Below are positions 26,203-38,106 of a DNA stretch of 64,000 nt, in pieces. The stretch spans positions 170,808 to 234,807 of the forward strand of contig CDMY01000897.1 of assembly GCA_001179505.1 (NCBI GenBank), in the 5' to 3' direction. A model generated the notes under the pieces. The model ran no database searches. It was not told the DNA's origin and saw only the letters and a program-made list of their open reading frames with translations. Every line of letters begins with the position of its first letter. The first letter of the stretch is position 1. The stretch is from Vitrella brassicaformis. Its lineage: Eukaryota; Sar; Vitrellaceae. Made by a program: the position numbers and the translations under genes.

Positions 26203-27246
26203 TCATCCCCTCTGTGCCCTGCCGACCGTTGGATTCGCCGCCCTCCCGGCCTTGGCGCCTCCGCCGTTGCCCTTCTTGCTGTCTGCCGCCTTGCCCTTGG
26301 TGCGCTTGGCCCTCTGCTGCTCCTCCCTCTGTATCTCGGCCTCCAGCCGCTCCTTCATCCGCTGCTGGCCCGCCTCGCGCACACGCTCGACAGACTTGAA
26401 GAACCGGGCCACCACCCCCTGCACACAGACAGACAGTCAAGATGAAAACACATGATGGATGCTGATTTGATTGCGAGCGGGGCGTGTGGTGGTTTCGATT
26501 AACGCATTACCGTTTTCCTGCCGGATGCCTGCAATTCTTCCGGCTTGGCTGGCGGGGCGAGGTTTGCCCGGCTGGGTTTGCCCTCTGCGAATGCCTTGAA
26601 GTTTGAGTAGGTGGTGGCGCCGCAAATGTACTTGTTGGTCCGCCTGTTGTAGTAGTAGGGCAGCCCGCCGCACCGGGCCTTCTTGTCGAGCTTCTGCAGT
26701 AGGTCCCAGTTGACGGGGTGCAGATACACCTCCAGCCGCTCTATCTTGGTGTGCAGCTCACGCTCCACGCGACGCAACACCGGCTCCATGTCCTGATAGG
26801 GAATCAATCAATGATGCAAATCACATGAAAGCGACACGCATGGCATGCCGCCGCTGCGCTGCGTGATAGTATGTGTGTTCACCCCATCCGCCCACCTCGC
26901 ACTGGTCACAGTCGATGCTGTGGAACTCCAGCAGGTACGGCTCGTTGCGCCGTGGCCGGACGGCGGCGCTCTTGACCCCCATCATTGAGAGCAGGAAGGA
27001 CCGTCTCTTGCTGGAAGAATGACGGTCTTCTGCACCCGCACCCATCCTCAACATCAACAAGGCCATCGTCACGGCAACAAGCAGGGCGAAGCGAGTCAGA
27101 GAAGAAGGTGATCTCGTCCGTGGACAGTGCCATGGGAGCGTTGACGCCCTCCTTGACGAGGTTGCATCGTCAGATCTCGGTGCAGCATCCCTCCTTGGCC
27201 TTGTTGGCTGATGCTCATGAGTTTTTCTCGGCGCCGAGGGATTCAT
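26203..27246 (-). CDS. Thioredoxin-fold protein with CDQC motif and N-terminal membrane segment
   Basis: Three exons. The thioredoxin-like domain reads LLEFHSIDCDQCE, an exon junction, then MEPVLRRVE, LEVYLHPVNWD, ARCGGLPYYYN and ICGATTYSNFKAF. This gives the beta-strand, CxxC, helix and cis-proline loop (GLP) of the fold. The redox motif is CDQC, not the usual CGPC. The N-terminus from the ATG at 27244-27246 is basic and Ser/Thr/Arg-rich for about 45 residues, then has a hydrophobic span RFALLVAVTMALLML, so it may be a signal anchor or part of a bipartite plastid-targeting leader. The C-terminus is a charged helix rich in Lys/Glu/Gln. Thiol exchange or a chaperone role is inferred from the fold; substrate unknown. 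Starts are 114 bp from the divergent ArfGAP. Confidence 0.72.
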
Positions 27247-27360
27247 TTCGCAGATTGCCGTGGACAGAAGGGTACACGGGCCAGGCACTCTGTCTTGTGG
27301 CTGACCCCGGGACTGTTGCGAAGCTCGCAATCGTGAGGGGGAGGAGGAGGGGGAGGCAGA
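27247..27360. promoter_or_regulatory. Very short bidirectional promoter, thioredoxin-like / ArfGAP
   Basis: Only 114 bp lie between two divergent start codons. A (GGGGA)-like purine run at about 27338-27356 sits just before the ArfGAP ATG. Confidence 0.45.
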
Positions 27361-30080
27361 ATGGACCCCGAGACGCAGAAGTTCTTCAAGCGGTTGCGGG
27401 AGGAAGACAAAAGCAACAACAAGTGTTTTGACTGCGGTGAGTGATCTGATCAACGACAGGCAGTCAGCTGCACACCACACGAGAGAGTCTAGTCTTGTGT
27501 GTGGGTGCACCTCTCCTCTCCTCTCCTCAGGCGCAGCGAATCCCCAGTGGGCGTCGGTGTCGTATGGCACCTTCATCTGCCTCAACTGTTCCGGCATACA
27601 CAGGTTGGCAGGAGGGAGGGAGGGAAGGAGGCAACCACCTTACCCACACACCAAGGGAAAAAGGTACCCCTCTGCTTCACTCACTGCTGTCTGTCCGTGT
27701 GGTGTGACTGTGCTGTGCCTGCAGGGGTTTGGGTGTCCATCTGAGCTTCGTCAGATCAACGTCCATGGACACATGGTCAGTCAGTCAGTCAGTCAGTCAG
27801 TCAGTCGGTGAGTCAGTCAACACACAGAAAGAGGGGTGAGAGGGGCAGACACCGGTCTGGGATGGGATGCTTCTGTGTGCGCACACAGGAGTGCGAAGCA
27901 GCTCAAGATGATGAAGATGGGCGGCAACGCCAAACTCAAAGCTTGCTTCGAGGAACACGTAAGTGACTAAGGCTATCTGGACTGGACACCACACCCCGCC
28001 GGGCATGTCATGTGGGCACACACACACACCTATGGTATGTATGTCCGTTCATCTCTCTGAATGACATGTGTGATTCAATCAATCAACCAGGGTGTGTCCA
28101 CTCTGCCCATCAAGCAGAAGTACAACACCAAGGCGGCAGCACACTTCAGAGAGACGGTCGGTACGGTACACACCCTCACACAGACTGACTAACGCCTACA
28201 CACACTGAACTTCAGTGGCGTGCGCCTGTTCGTTTTGTCAGGTGCGTGCGCTGGCTGAGGGCAAAGAGCCGCCACCGCCACTCGCCAAGGGAGAGGGGCA
28301 GGAAGAAGCTGGTACCAAGTCACACATCTGCAGATGGGAGCCTCTGTGTGTGTATCTGTGCGTTGCAATCAGTGCCTGGTTCCTCCGCCCCTCTGACCCT
28401 CGGCAGCAGTAGCAGCACCAGGACGGCCGCCAACAACCTCTACCCATCAGCAGAAATCAGCCAGGCCAAAGCCGACATGTCTGGCACCAGCAGCAACCAG
28501 CCCAACAGCACCGCCAACTCAGCAGGGTACCTACGGTGCCTCTGTCTGTTCTGTGCACACACCGCTCCCTCTCTCTGTGCGCGCACCAATGTGTTGCTGT
28601 TTGTGTCAACAAACAGGCCGTATTCGTCAAGTTATCACTATGGCGGGCCGGCCACAGGCGGCGGCAGCAGCTCGAGCGGCGGTGGGGGGATGCAGGGCTT
28701 CGGCAACCCACATTTCCAGAATGCCAACGGGCTGGAGGGCCAGGGGGGAGACAGGTGGGTGGGTGCGGCAACAAACACGTGCAGACAAACAGACATGGTC
28801 GGGCCTTCATTGCGGGGCAATGTGTGCGTCTGTGTGTGTGTGTGTCAGGTCAGGGACGAGTTTCAATCTCGACTCGCTGGGCGGGGGGCTCTGGTCGGCC
28901 ATGTCGGCGGCGCAAAACCTGGCAGGAAAGGTGAGTTGAGTTGAGTGGGCCAAGCGTGACGACGGACAGCTGCATGGCTGCAAGTACGCCCTTCCATTGG
29001 CTCTGGCCGTTGTCGGTTGTCAGGCTGTCAACAAGGTCAAGGCGACGGTGGAGAGCGCCAAGACAGAGGGCATCCTCGAGACTGTCGGCGACACCGTCAG
29101 AACAGTAGGCCTGAAACAAACAGAACGAGACAATGACACGCGCTACACTGCCCCTGTGTGCGTGTCGTGACGTGGCCGTCAGACGACTCACTGGGTTGGC
29201 GAGAAGGGCCGGCAGCTGACCGACACCGTGACGGACGAGCAGTTCATCAAGACAACCACCGGCAAGATCAGCAACACTGCAAACTGGGCCGTCGGAACCG
29301 TCAAAAAGGCACGCAACACGCACGCACACACACACAAACCACACACACGAGCAGCGGATGGCAAACGTCGTCATGTGTTGGTTGGTGCGGTCGGTGTGTA
29401 TCCATCTGTCCATGTATGTGATGTGTGTGTGCAGGGGATAGGTTCGGCGAGCGACTGGTTCAGCGAGCAGCTGCACGACGGGCCGGCCGTCAGCGCCAGA
29501 GGCCAGGCGTCGGCCGACGCACTCAGAAACCTCAGCAGCGGTGAGTGTCCGTCCATGCAGGCACAGAACAACCACCCATTCCCTCTCACAGCCATCTCTC
29601 TGTGTGCATGTGTGTCATGTGTGTGCAGGGAAGATGCAGGGGTTCGGCCCGGATTCGCTGCCCCCGCCGGCCTCCTCCGCGCCCCCATCGACCTTCACGC
29701 GTGCCACCCACCGCCCCCAGACTGACCTGCTCGGCGACGACGAGGAGGGCGCGGGGATCGTGCCCAATGCCGCTGATGATATGACGTACCGACGCACCCA
29801 CACATAGAAGGCCTCACTAGTGAGGGAGTGAGTGTGGGTGGTTGTGTGGGTGTGCAGGTCGTCATCGGGTGGTGCTCAGCAGGTCGCCGGCAATAGTGGT
29901 GTGGGGGAGAAAGAGCCCGCAGGGTAAATAGGCAGAGGGAAGGACGACAGAAAGGAGCGATTGCATTGCGGCCTCTCAAGATCGCGTGTGTGGTGTGGTG
30001 TGTGTGGTGTGGTGTGTAGGTGGGACAACGACGAGTGGGGCGACTTCAACCCGTCGGAATTCAAGAAAGCGTAGGCCATT

Positions 30081-30111
<31 letters not shown>

Positions 30112-30184
30112 GGAGGGACACACCAACCGTACGATCAATCATGTGCTGTTGTTGGCCTTCAGGACGTTCGGCAAAAGAGCCTGA
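27361..30184 (+). CDS. ArfGAP1/3-type GTPase-activating protein
   Basis: Multi-exon gene from the ATG at 27361 to TGA at 30182-30184. The N-terminal ArfGAP domain has the C4 zinc finger CFDC...CLNC with the intervening [13 protein letters not shown], then the arginine-finger region [29 protein letters not shown] and [15 protein letters not shown]. This is the ArfGAP1 subfamily signature. The long C-terminal region is Gly/Ser/Asn-rich with short repeated amphipathic pieces (for example [19 protein letters not shown] and [13 protein letters not shown]), reminiscent of lipid-packing sensor helices, and ends with [16 protein letters not shown] and FGKRA. It would stimulate GTP hydrolysis on Arf during COPI vesicle trafficking at the Golgi. 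One donor (27775) opens directly onto a (GTCA)n repeat. Confidence 0.92.
27776..27820 (+). repeat. (GTCA)n tetranucleotide repeat at a splice donor
   Basis: About ten copies of a GTCA unit, slightly imperfect at the end. The first unit forms the GT donor of an ArfGAP intron: the exon ends ACA TG and the next exon (after a GCACACAG acceptor) begins G AGT, completing a Trp codon. Confidence 0.75.
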
Positions 30185-31091
30185 CATAATTCAACATTGA
30201 TTCAATGTTCCATGATGGATGTCTGCCGCTTCCCTCTCCGCCCACTGACACACACCCACACCCACACCCACACACACACACACACACGCACCCCGACACA
30301 CTTTCGCGATGAGCAAGATGCCGATTTGTCGACTGATGCTGTGGGGGTGTGGATACTGTGTGTGTGGCGGCTTCCATCACCACTCGTGGCGGTCAGGTCG
30401 GTTGATGTGCACCCTCTTATCTATGTCTTTATCGACGTGATGCACACGATCAGTCGTTGTGTGTGGGCGTGACCGCATCATCAGACAGACAGACAGTAAT
30501 TCGCAGCAAAGGGGGAGGGAGGGTGGGAGAGAGGGGGCGATCGGTGGATTGCTAATTGGGGGTCGTTTTGAGGCGGTTCGTTCGTGTGTGTCCATGATGA
30601 ATGTGTGCAGAGGAACTATCAATTGCGTGTGTGGGTGCGTGCCATGCCCTGGCTCTCTCGTGTGCACATGTGTGTGGCCGGCGAGAGACTCTGATGGCCC
30701 TTGATGCCACAATGAGTGAATGGATGGATCGATCGGCTGATCAGGCGAAGGCGAATTTGCCACGAGATTCACCACCACCAATGCACTCACTCCCATAAGC
30801 CAGAAGAAGTAGGAGTCAGTCGTGAACTCATACACGGCAATATTCGCAGGCAAGTCCTCCTGCCTTGCCCATCCCACGAGCTCGACAGGGGCTGCGAAGT
30901 ATCTCGATCTCTCTGTATCTCTGTGTGTGCCCATGAGTGGAAGTCTGCGCGTCGATCGTCTGCAATCCGACACACACAAGACAGACAGAGGGCGGGCCAC
31001 AGGAGTGAGTGCACACGAATAACACGTCCTACCAGAACGCTCACCGATTGCTTACGTCGATCGAGTGGGTATGAGTGTGCCTTATTTGTGC
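30185..31091. other. Convergent region with simple repeats and one exon-like stretch
   Basis: Downstream of ArfGAP this holds (CA)n at 30250-30290 and purine-rich DNA near 30505-30540. On the minus strand, 30900-30790 reads YFAAPVELVGWARQEDLPAN and then IAVYEFTTDS, ending at a good GTGAGT donor. This resembles the start of the Ku beta-barrel core and could be a further exon of the Ku80-like gene, but I cannot join it in frame to the preceding exon and find nothing downstream to continue it. Confidence 0.35.
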
Positions 31092-32520
31092 TCAGAACAC
31101 GACCAGCCCACTGGTCGACGGCTGCACAATCCCACCTGCACACAACACAACACAATACACAACACAATGCAATGCAATGGAATGGAATGGAATGGAATGC
31201 ATACCCACCCGTCTGGTTGGCCATGTGCTGCAGAAACTCCTCCACCTTAGCCTACACAACAAGAATACACTCCCATACCCTCTTTGCTGTCGTGACAAGT
31301 CGCTCCCTCACCCACCCACCCTGTGTCCATCTCCTCCACTGATCTGCTCCGCATCGGCCATTTCCACATCGGTCCCCGCTGCTGCCGCACTTGAGGTCCC
31401 TTCTCCCCCCGCACTGGTGTCGCCGGTGAAGCCGACGCCGACCGTGTACAGAGGACACTCCATCTCCTGGCAGCAGAGTCCACCACATGTTGCGGCTGCC
31501 TGGGTGGGGGGCTGGGCGTGTAGGGTACCTTCATCCTGCCTAGGAGGATTCTTGTGATGCAATTGTCCTCTTCAGCAATGTCATCGTCCTCTTCTCCAGC
31601 AGTGGTATATATATCGGTGTTGAGTGTGCAAAGGCCGTTGGTGTACAGGTAGATCTGACACACAGCCAGCCAGACTTTGCGTGTCGTTGCTTTCTCTGCC
31701 TACCCCAGGTAGTAGTGCCCCTCGCCAACAGATCACCCGCTGCAACACAACACAGCCCGGAAACACACGACCGTCTCCCTCCCTCCCTCCCTCCCTCCCT
31801 GACGGCTGGCTCCTCGTGGCGTGGACATACCTATGAACAGGGCGTCGATTAAGTCGCTCTCGCCGTTCTCGCACTTCTGATCCAACTCGATGCTACCCTC
31901 ACCCAACTCCCCCTTTCCCCCCCGCACACACACAGAGCACACAACACACGCACATATTGTCGTGTGGTTGTATGTGTGTCGGTCCGTACGTACGCCTCTT
32001 TTGGTGGATGTGAGAGTGGTGATGTTGTGGTAGCCCTCACCCTCCGACTCGTCGTGCATCGAGTTGCTCGTCCCTGATGCGCAAGCCAGACAACACATCA
32101 TTACACGCGAGCCGTGAACCCCATGCAGACGACGGCCAGCTGCTGCTTGGGGTTCAGCAGCAGCTTGTGCTGCAGCCTGCATGCTGCCATCAACCAGCCG
32201 TCAGACTTGTGCACGGTGATCGAGGCCGTGTGTGTGGAGCATGTGTGATGTACGTTATTACCTGTGCGAGTGTGAAGTGTGTTCTGTTGGTGTCGTCTTG
32301 GTCGTTGAGTTTGGCCGCCATGGTGCGGCCGCAGTCCAGGATGATCACCGCCGCCTCCTTGGTTGTCTCCTTGATGCTCAGCTGCGTATGTGTGTCAAGA
32401 GACCGCATCCACCAACTGCATGACCGCTTCCTGACACCCACAGCTAACCTGGGTCTGCAGACGTTTGCGCAGTGCATCGATCTCATTGCGAAGCGCACCC
32501 AGGCCGTCAGCAGCCGTCAT
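31092..32520 (-). CDS. Ku80-like von Willebrand A domain gene, shortened or broken
   Basis: Exons on the minus strand read in order like the Ku80 N-terminal vWA domain: KEAAVIILDCGRTMAAK (near 32350), HKLLLNPKQQLAVVCMG (32170-32110), TSNSMHDE and GYHNITTLTSTKRG (32070-31990), SDLIDALFI (near 31840), RQRKQRH, IYLYTNGLC (near 31650), ECPLYTVGVGFT and VEEFLQHMANQTGG (31250-31130). The presumed start is the ATG at 32518-32520. Two faults stand out. The junction between QRH and IYLYTN is either an implausible 26-nt intron (31680-31655) or a 2-base shift in a GTGTGT run. The frame then stops at 31092 before the DNA-binding Ku core. Ku70/Ku80 binds DNA ends for non-homologous end joining. Alternatives: another vWA protein, a pseudogene, or an assembly error. 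Confidence 0.5.
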
Positions 32521-32908
32521 CTGCACTGTACTCAACACAACACAACAACACAATGCAGCTGGCATCCGGCTGCTGCATCACGGTCACCTCGCTGCAGCCG
32601 ATGCTCGAGTGGCCTCGCCTGACACACCAGCGCCAGCTGGCACACACACGCAGCCAATTCATGCCGCAGATGTTGGCCGCCGTATGCCACCCCCAAGTGA
32701 AGCGTGTGCAAGAACAGTGCATGTGGTACCTTCACACAGCCCTTGAATAGCACTGCATGCTGCTCTGCGATGAAACGAACAATTCAGAGGATTCGATCTA
32801 CAAGCGGAAGCTTCTTGAAGCTCGCACGTCAGAGGGGAGGCTGACGCAGACCTGAGGCGCCAGGCAGTAGAATCTGATCCCCGAAGCAGTTGAGATGAGT
32901 CGTGACTC
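32521..32908. promoter_or_regulatory. Divergent spacer, Ku80-like / AKAP7-like
   Basis: About 390 bp between two divergent starts. It contains (CA)/(ACAAC)n at 32530-32555. A minus-strand open piece (32800-32730) reads IVRFIAEQHAVLFKGCVK before a GTACC donor and could be an upstream exon, but it has no clear partner. No AGATCT is present. Confidence 0.4.
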
Positions 32909-34522
32909 ATGAACAAGCCTTCCCAGACGTCCCAATTCATCGGATCTCTGCTGCTGCTCATGTGTTTGCCCTTGGGTGGTGCGGTTCTGCAAAGGCACAG
33001 CGGCGTGTGGAGGCTAATCACGGCACTGTCGCCCTCTTTCATCACGCCCCGTGCCACTCCCTTCGGCGTCGGCTTCGTGCGCCGGTCTGTAAGCAGCAGC
33101 AGCAGCAGCAGTGAGTCTGCCAGTGAGGGCGAGGGCGGCGAGAGCATCCCGTCGAGCTTTCGGTTGACGCACTTTGTGGGTGTGCGAGTGGACAGTCATG
33201 AGATACAAACGCACGCGGAGAGCCTACAAGAGTGAGCTCAGCTGAAGGGGAGAAGCAAACACCTCTGATGGTATTAGCGGTGTGCGGTGTGCGTGCAGCT
33301 ATGTGGTTGGCGAGCATCCTCACTTGGACGGCTGCAGGATCCCACTGCAGCGCCTGCACATCTCGTCAGCCAGCACAAGCACCGATATGCTCTCTCCTCG
33401 CACACCACTAACTAACGTGCTCACACGAAATGCTCTCGATCGCCGGCCTCCCTGTGTGTTGCCTGCCTGCCAGTTTGCTTGTGTGTGGCCTGGAGAGCCA
33501 GGACCTGGTCGAGAGGGCCACAGATGCACTGCAAGAAGGTGGGTGTCTTTGACGGTGGCTGGCACGGCATGTGTGCATTGGTCTGCGGGTGCTTCTGCTG
33601 GTCGTTTTGTTTGGCTCTAGTGCACGCCCTTCTGCAACAAGGCGACAATGGGCTTGGCCTCGCGCGGCCTTTCGAACTGACGGTGCCTGGCCTCGGCAGC
33701 TTCGGTCGGTGAGCGAGCGGACCACACACACTCAGAGAGAGGTACACCACGCATACCATCACTCCATCATTGATTGTGCTATGCTGCCTGTGTGTGTTGG
33801 TTGGGTTGGCCAGGGCGACGAGTGCTCTACGGTTGTGTCGATGATGCGGCATCCGAGCGGCTGGCGGCTTTGCATCGGCTGATGGGCAAGGTGTTCGTCA
33901 GGAGAGGGATCCCCTTTGTGGGCCACCAGGCCTTCCAACGGTGAGTGAGGGAGGGAGAAGGCAAAAAATAGATGAACGGGTGGATGGATGCAGACGTGAT
34001 GGTTCATTCTGCCTGCCTGCAGGGACTCGGATTGCCCTGCCCCCTTTACGCCCCACCTGACTATTCTCAAGACATCTCAGGGCGTCAGGCGGCTCAGAAA
34101 ACTCCGAAGCGACGAACGACGGTATCTAAGATGGATGCCGACCCTGTCGCGTCGCCGTCCCCCTTCATGTGTGTCCATGTCCGCAGGCCTCTCCGTCAGC
34201 AGCTCGAGAAGCTTGGCATTCCGTCAGTCGATGAAGACAAATGGAGGCAACAGGTGCTGTGCAGTCTATGACAGAGAAGACGCGTCACCTGTATCCGATG
34301 ACTGACTATGTGCAATTTCTCTTCTCCAGGCGGGGCTGGCGAGTGCTGGGGCGGTTCTCGGTTGTCAGTCGGTGCACTCCATCGAGCTCTTGAGCATGCA
34401 GGGACAGGTCAGGTGGGCGGGGGTGCATGGGGTGACGCTTTTTGTTGTGATGTCGCTGTCTGTAAGTGCAGGCTGCTGACGGCTACTACCCTCGGGTGCA
34501 CTCTCTGAAGCTTCAACAGTGA
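32909..34522 (+). CDS. AKAP7 / 2'-5' RNA ligase-like 2H phosphoesterase
   Basis: Nine exons or so join perfectly in frame to TGA at 34520-34522. After an N-terminal hydrophobic leader (GSLLLLMCLPLGGAVL, a probable signal peptide or plastid leader) and a Ser-run, the domain begins with HFVGVRVDSHEI. The first 2H motif is LHIS (near 33357), followed by LVERATDAL, FELTVPGLGSFG, RVLYGCVD, and the second 2H motif TPHLTILK (near 34055). The closing elements SVHSIELLSMQG and GYYPRVHSLKL match the end of the AKAP7 NLS-domain family (PF10469). Both catalytic His-x-Ser/Thr pairs are present (HIS and HLT), so phosphodiesterase activity on RNA or nucleotides is plausible. The leader suggests an endomembrane or plastid location, unlike animal AKAP7. 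The exact substrate is unknown. Confidence 0.8.
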
Positions 34523-36309
34523 CTGCATTGCGTGGTGTGTGAAGAGGTCGACTGACGTAAGGACAGAACAATATGTATGCTGTCGGACTGAAAAACTTTC
34601 ATTCGTTGAGTCGGCTTGCCTGCCTTGCGTGTCAAAAAGAAGATGAGTCCGCGTGTGTCCATGCCATGCAGTGCACTTCATTCATGTCAAACAGTGTGTG
34701 AGTGGGGCATCCACACACACGTGCAGTCCACACACATGAAATCAATCAATCAATCAACGGCCGCCTGGCCGCCCCGCGGTTGATCGACCAGTCACTCATT
34801 CGCACAAAACGACACCCACCCACCAGCCCCCACCAAGCTATACAGCTTTTCCCGCCCGCCACCAACCATCGCCTCGTCCTTTTGCAGAAAACTCCCGCGG
34901 TGCTGTGGTGGTGTGATGCTGCTGAAACGCCCCCCAAAAACGAATAAGAGCATCATCAACAAACATCATCAATCAATGGCTGACTGTCAGGGGCGTGGCG
35001 TTGGCATGAAATGGCATGACATGACATGGGATGGCATGGCATGCACCGGACGAAAGAAACCAACACATCTCGCATCGCAGGAAAGCACCACACCCGCCCA
35101 CGCCCCCCGCCCCCACACACACACGCGCGTACATGCACACACGTGCATCGCGTCCGTCCACGTCTTATCTTATCTCTCCGTCGCTTCGCATTGTACGTAT
35201 GAAACTGTCTGTCTCAGTCTTTCTTTCCCCTTGCTTCACATCCATCACATGACTGAGGAAGGATGGATGGATGGATGAAGGCATCACTCACTCACTCCTT
35301 CACTCATATGCCCGTCAGCATACATTGGCCCGGCCCGTCAGCCCGCTGTACGTGCCTGCGTCTGTACAGCAGGGAGGAAATGGGAGGGGAGGGCCGACAT
35401 GTAGAAGAAAAGTACACCCATGCACCCAGCTGCCAATGGGGGGCCGACGATATTCGTGTGTGTGTGTGTGAGACAAAATATGCAATGCATGGCATCCCTT
35501 GTGGTGTCTCGACCAATCGATGTCAGATCATCCCCCGCAGCGGCACGAACAGACTGCCTGTGGCGCAACACAAGCCCCCTGCACGTGCCGAGACGGACAT
35601 GGATCCAACACCGATCTGTCGAGCCCACGGAGCGCTTCACCCACCAGAGGAAAAGCCCCTTTCTCCCAGACAGAACCATGGCATAGCATGGAAGGCATGA
35701 CAGGTGAGTGGATGGATGGGTGAGAGGTGAGATACGCAGACAGAGCATAGCAGCGCACGAAGGCAAGAAGGCAATACAGCGGGTGATCAGAGTGGCTAGT
35801 CTATCCCTGTACGTGGACTCACATCGCTTCACATGACTGACATCAATGGCCGGCCGTGTAGTATGCACACACACCCCACACCACCACACCCCACACACCC
35901 ATGCAGCAACTACCGTCTTGTGGCTGGCTGACACACCAAGACAAGACACCAGGCCACCCCCACACGCACACACACGGCATGTGGGGCGGCTGGTAGGGCC
36001 TCTTCTGGATCGGTTCGTTCGTTATCCGTTCGCTCGTTCGCTTACAAACTGACTGACGTTGACGGACAAAGAGACCGGAAAAAAGCTTACATAGCTGAAA
36101 GCGATTGAGTGATTGAGTGACTGAGTGACAGCACAGCCTAGCTCAGCGTGTTGTGTTAGTGCCATGCCACGCACACACGCACTCACGCACGCCGCGCCAC
36201 GCCACGCCACACGGACAGACAGACAGTCAGCCAAATCAGTCGATCAGCCAGGGAGGCAACACATACATAACATACACAACACGCACACGCCGCCAGCAGT
36301 CGGCTGCCG
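34523..36309. other. Long convergent spacer without a supported gene
   Basis: About 1.8 kb between the stop codons of the AKAP7-like and fasciclin genes. It holds (ATCA)n near 34740-34758, (GGCAT/GACAT)n near 35010-35045, (GGAT)n near 35262-35278 and (CA)n tracts. Open frames here lack splice-consistent continuations or recognisable motifs, so I annotate nothing. Confidence 0.6.
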
Positions 36310-38106
36310 TTACTCGGCCTCCGACGGTGGTGCCGTAGCGCTCTCCTGCTCGCCGTCTGGTGGCGGGATGAGGACGCCGTTGACGATGTGCACCACCGCA
36401 TTGCTCGCCTGCACATCCGCCTGGATCACCTTGGCACGGTTGACAAACACCTCACCGTCCACCACCTGCACCGTCAGAGGAGAGCCCTGGAGCGTCGTGA
36501 GGGTCGCGGGGCCGTCGGCAGCCAACTCGATGACGTCTGCGGCAGTGAAGGTGCCGCCCACGACGTGGTACGCGAGGACGGTCTTGAGGTCGTCCTCGGC
36601 CTGGGGCTCGAGCAGAGCGTTGTAGGTCTCGCCGAGGCCAGTGAACGCCTCGTTGGTGGGGGCGAAGACAGTGAACGGACCTGCACACACAGAGGGATGG
36701 GTGGGGGTGTGGTCAGTGGGGGCCTCCGTGTGTGTGCGTTGATGTCAAAATACCTACCGTCTTGGCTGAGCAGTTCCGAGAAGTCGGCTGCCTCGACGGC
36801 GGTGACGAGGCTGGAGAGCTCGGGGGTGGCCTGCGCGACGTCCAAGAGGGCCGGCAGCTCCTCTGCTTCTGGGGGCGCAGCCGTCTCCACCTCAGGAAGC
36901 TGCGCGGGCTGCACCCATTCATCCATCCAGCGCACACACACACATATGCCCATTCACACCATACACACATGTCCGCCACACTCTCCTCTGTGTGTGTCAG
37001 TCATGTCAGTCACCAGCTGCGGGATGAGCACAGAGTCGACAATGTGGACGATGCCGTTGGACGCGGTGATGTCTGGCTGGACCACCCTGACGTTGCCATT
37101 GATGAGGATGTCGCCGTCCTCCCCGGTGACTGTCACGGTCTCCTCGGCCCCCAGGGCGGTGCGGGTCTCGATGACCTCGGCCTCGGCCAGCTGGGCGGTG
37201 AGGTCCGACGAGGTCAGCCTGGCCGGGATAACGTGATACTTGAGAATCTGCGACAAAATCTCCGTGTCCGCTGAGATCTCCTGGAAGTTGGGGATGGCTG
37301 CGAAGGCCTCGTTGGTGGGGGCGAACAGCTGAGTAGTCATTGCATCAAGGCAGAGGGCAGGAAATGGACATCAGAATCAGACGTGCGTGGTTGCGGTGTT
37401 GTGGTGTGGTGACGCACTGTGATGGGTCCAGGGCCGCGGAGGTCTTCCATGAGGCCGGCAGCCTCCACGGCAGCCAACAGGGTGGACAGCCGCTGCACAC
37501 ACACAACACACACACGCACACGTGTATTACTTACATGAATGTGCGGCACCACACCCACCCAGATCTGTCCCCTCCCGTGCTAGATCTGCCTCCCCTGCTC
37601 TCCCCTCCAGCCAGCCGCTCACTCACCGGCTCGCTGGCAGCCAGGTCAGCGATGGTCACACTCGGCGGCGTTTCCTCAACAGGTGTTGCAGGCTCCGCCA
37701 TCGGTGTAGGTGAAGGTGTGGGAGCGGCGGGAGGGGTGGGCGTGGGCGTGGTGCTGCCCTTCTTGCCACCGCTCGGGGGCGGCTTCATCGTCGACTCCTT
37801 CGTCGGCGGCGTGTAGTCCTTCTTGGTGGGCGGTGAGGTCGGCACATCCTTCTTGCCAGTCGTCGGGGGCGCGTACGTGCCCTTCTTGCCACCTGAGGGT
37901 GCTGCGTATCCGTGTCCATAGGACGACGAGTGCCCGTGGTCATAAGTGGAGTAGGTTGATGAGGTCTTGCCGTATGAGTCCACCGGCACGTACGAGTCCT
38001 TGCTGTAGTAGCTGCTGTCAGAGTACCGCATGTTCTTCGTGCCGCTCGCTGCAGCGAGGGCGATGAATGCAAGAAGAACGATCACCGTGGCCGCCTTCAC
38101 CATCAT
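36310..38106 (-). CDS. Secreted two-domain fasciclin (FAS1) protein
   Basis: Begins at the ATG at 38104-38106 with a clear signal peptide (VKAATVIVLLAFIALAAASG). A Tyr/Ser-rich segment with SYYSKDSYVPVDSYGK and a Pro/Thr/Lys-rich linker with repeated GKK and PPT units follow. Then come two FAS1 domains. Domain 1: LSTLLAAVEAAGLMEDL, LFAPTNEAF, LKYHVIPARL, GNVRVVQPDITASNG and VHIVDSVLIP. Domain 2: LSSLVTAVEAADFSELL, FTVFAPTNEAF, LAYHVVGGTF, AKVIQADVQASNAVVHIVNG and VLIP. Both keep the H1 and H2 motifs of the fold. FAS1 proteins mediate adhesion at cell surfaces or walls; no GPI signal is evident at the C-terminus (PPSEAE). About five exons. Paired head-to-head with ketopantoate reductase. Confidence 0.92.

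Noticed and set aside
31141-31200. (ACAAC)n and (AATGG)n tract as a satellite or centromere remnant
   Set aside because: Only about 60 bp, lying in an intron-like interval of the Ku80-like gene, similar to simple repeats in other introns.
35420-35700. Possible coding exon in the long spacer (plus-strand frame with Pro/Arg-rich translation)
   Set aside because: No matching exon in phase, no recognisable motif, and both flanks are repeat DNA.
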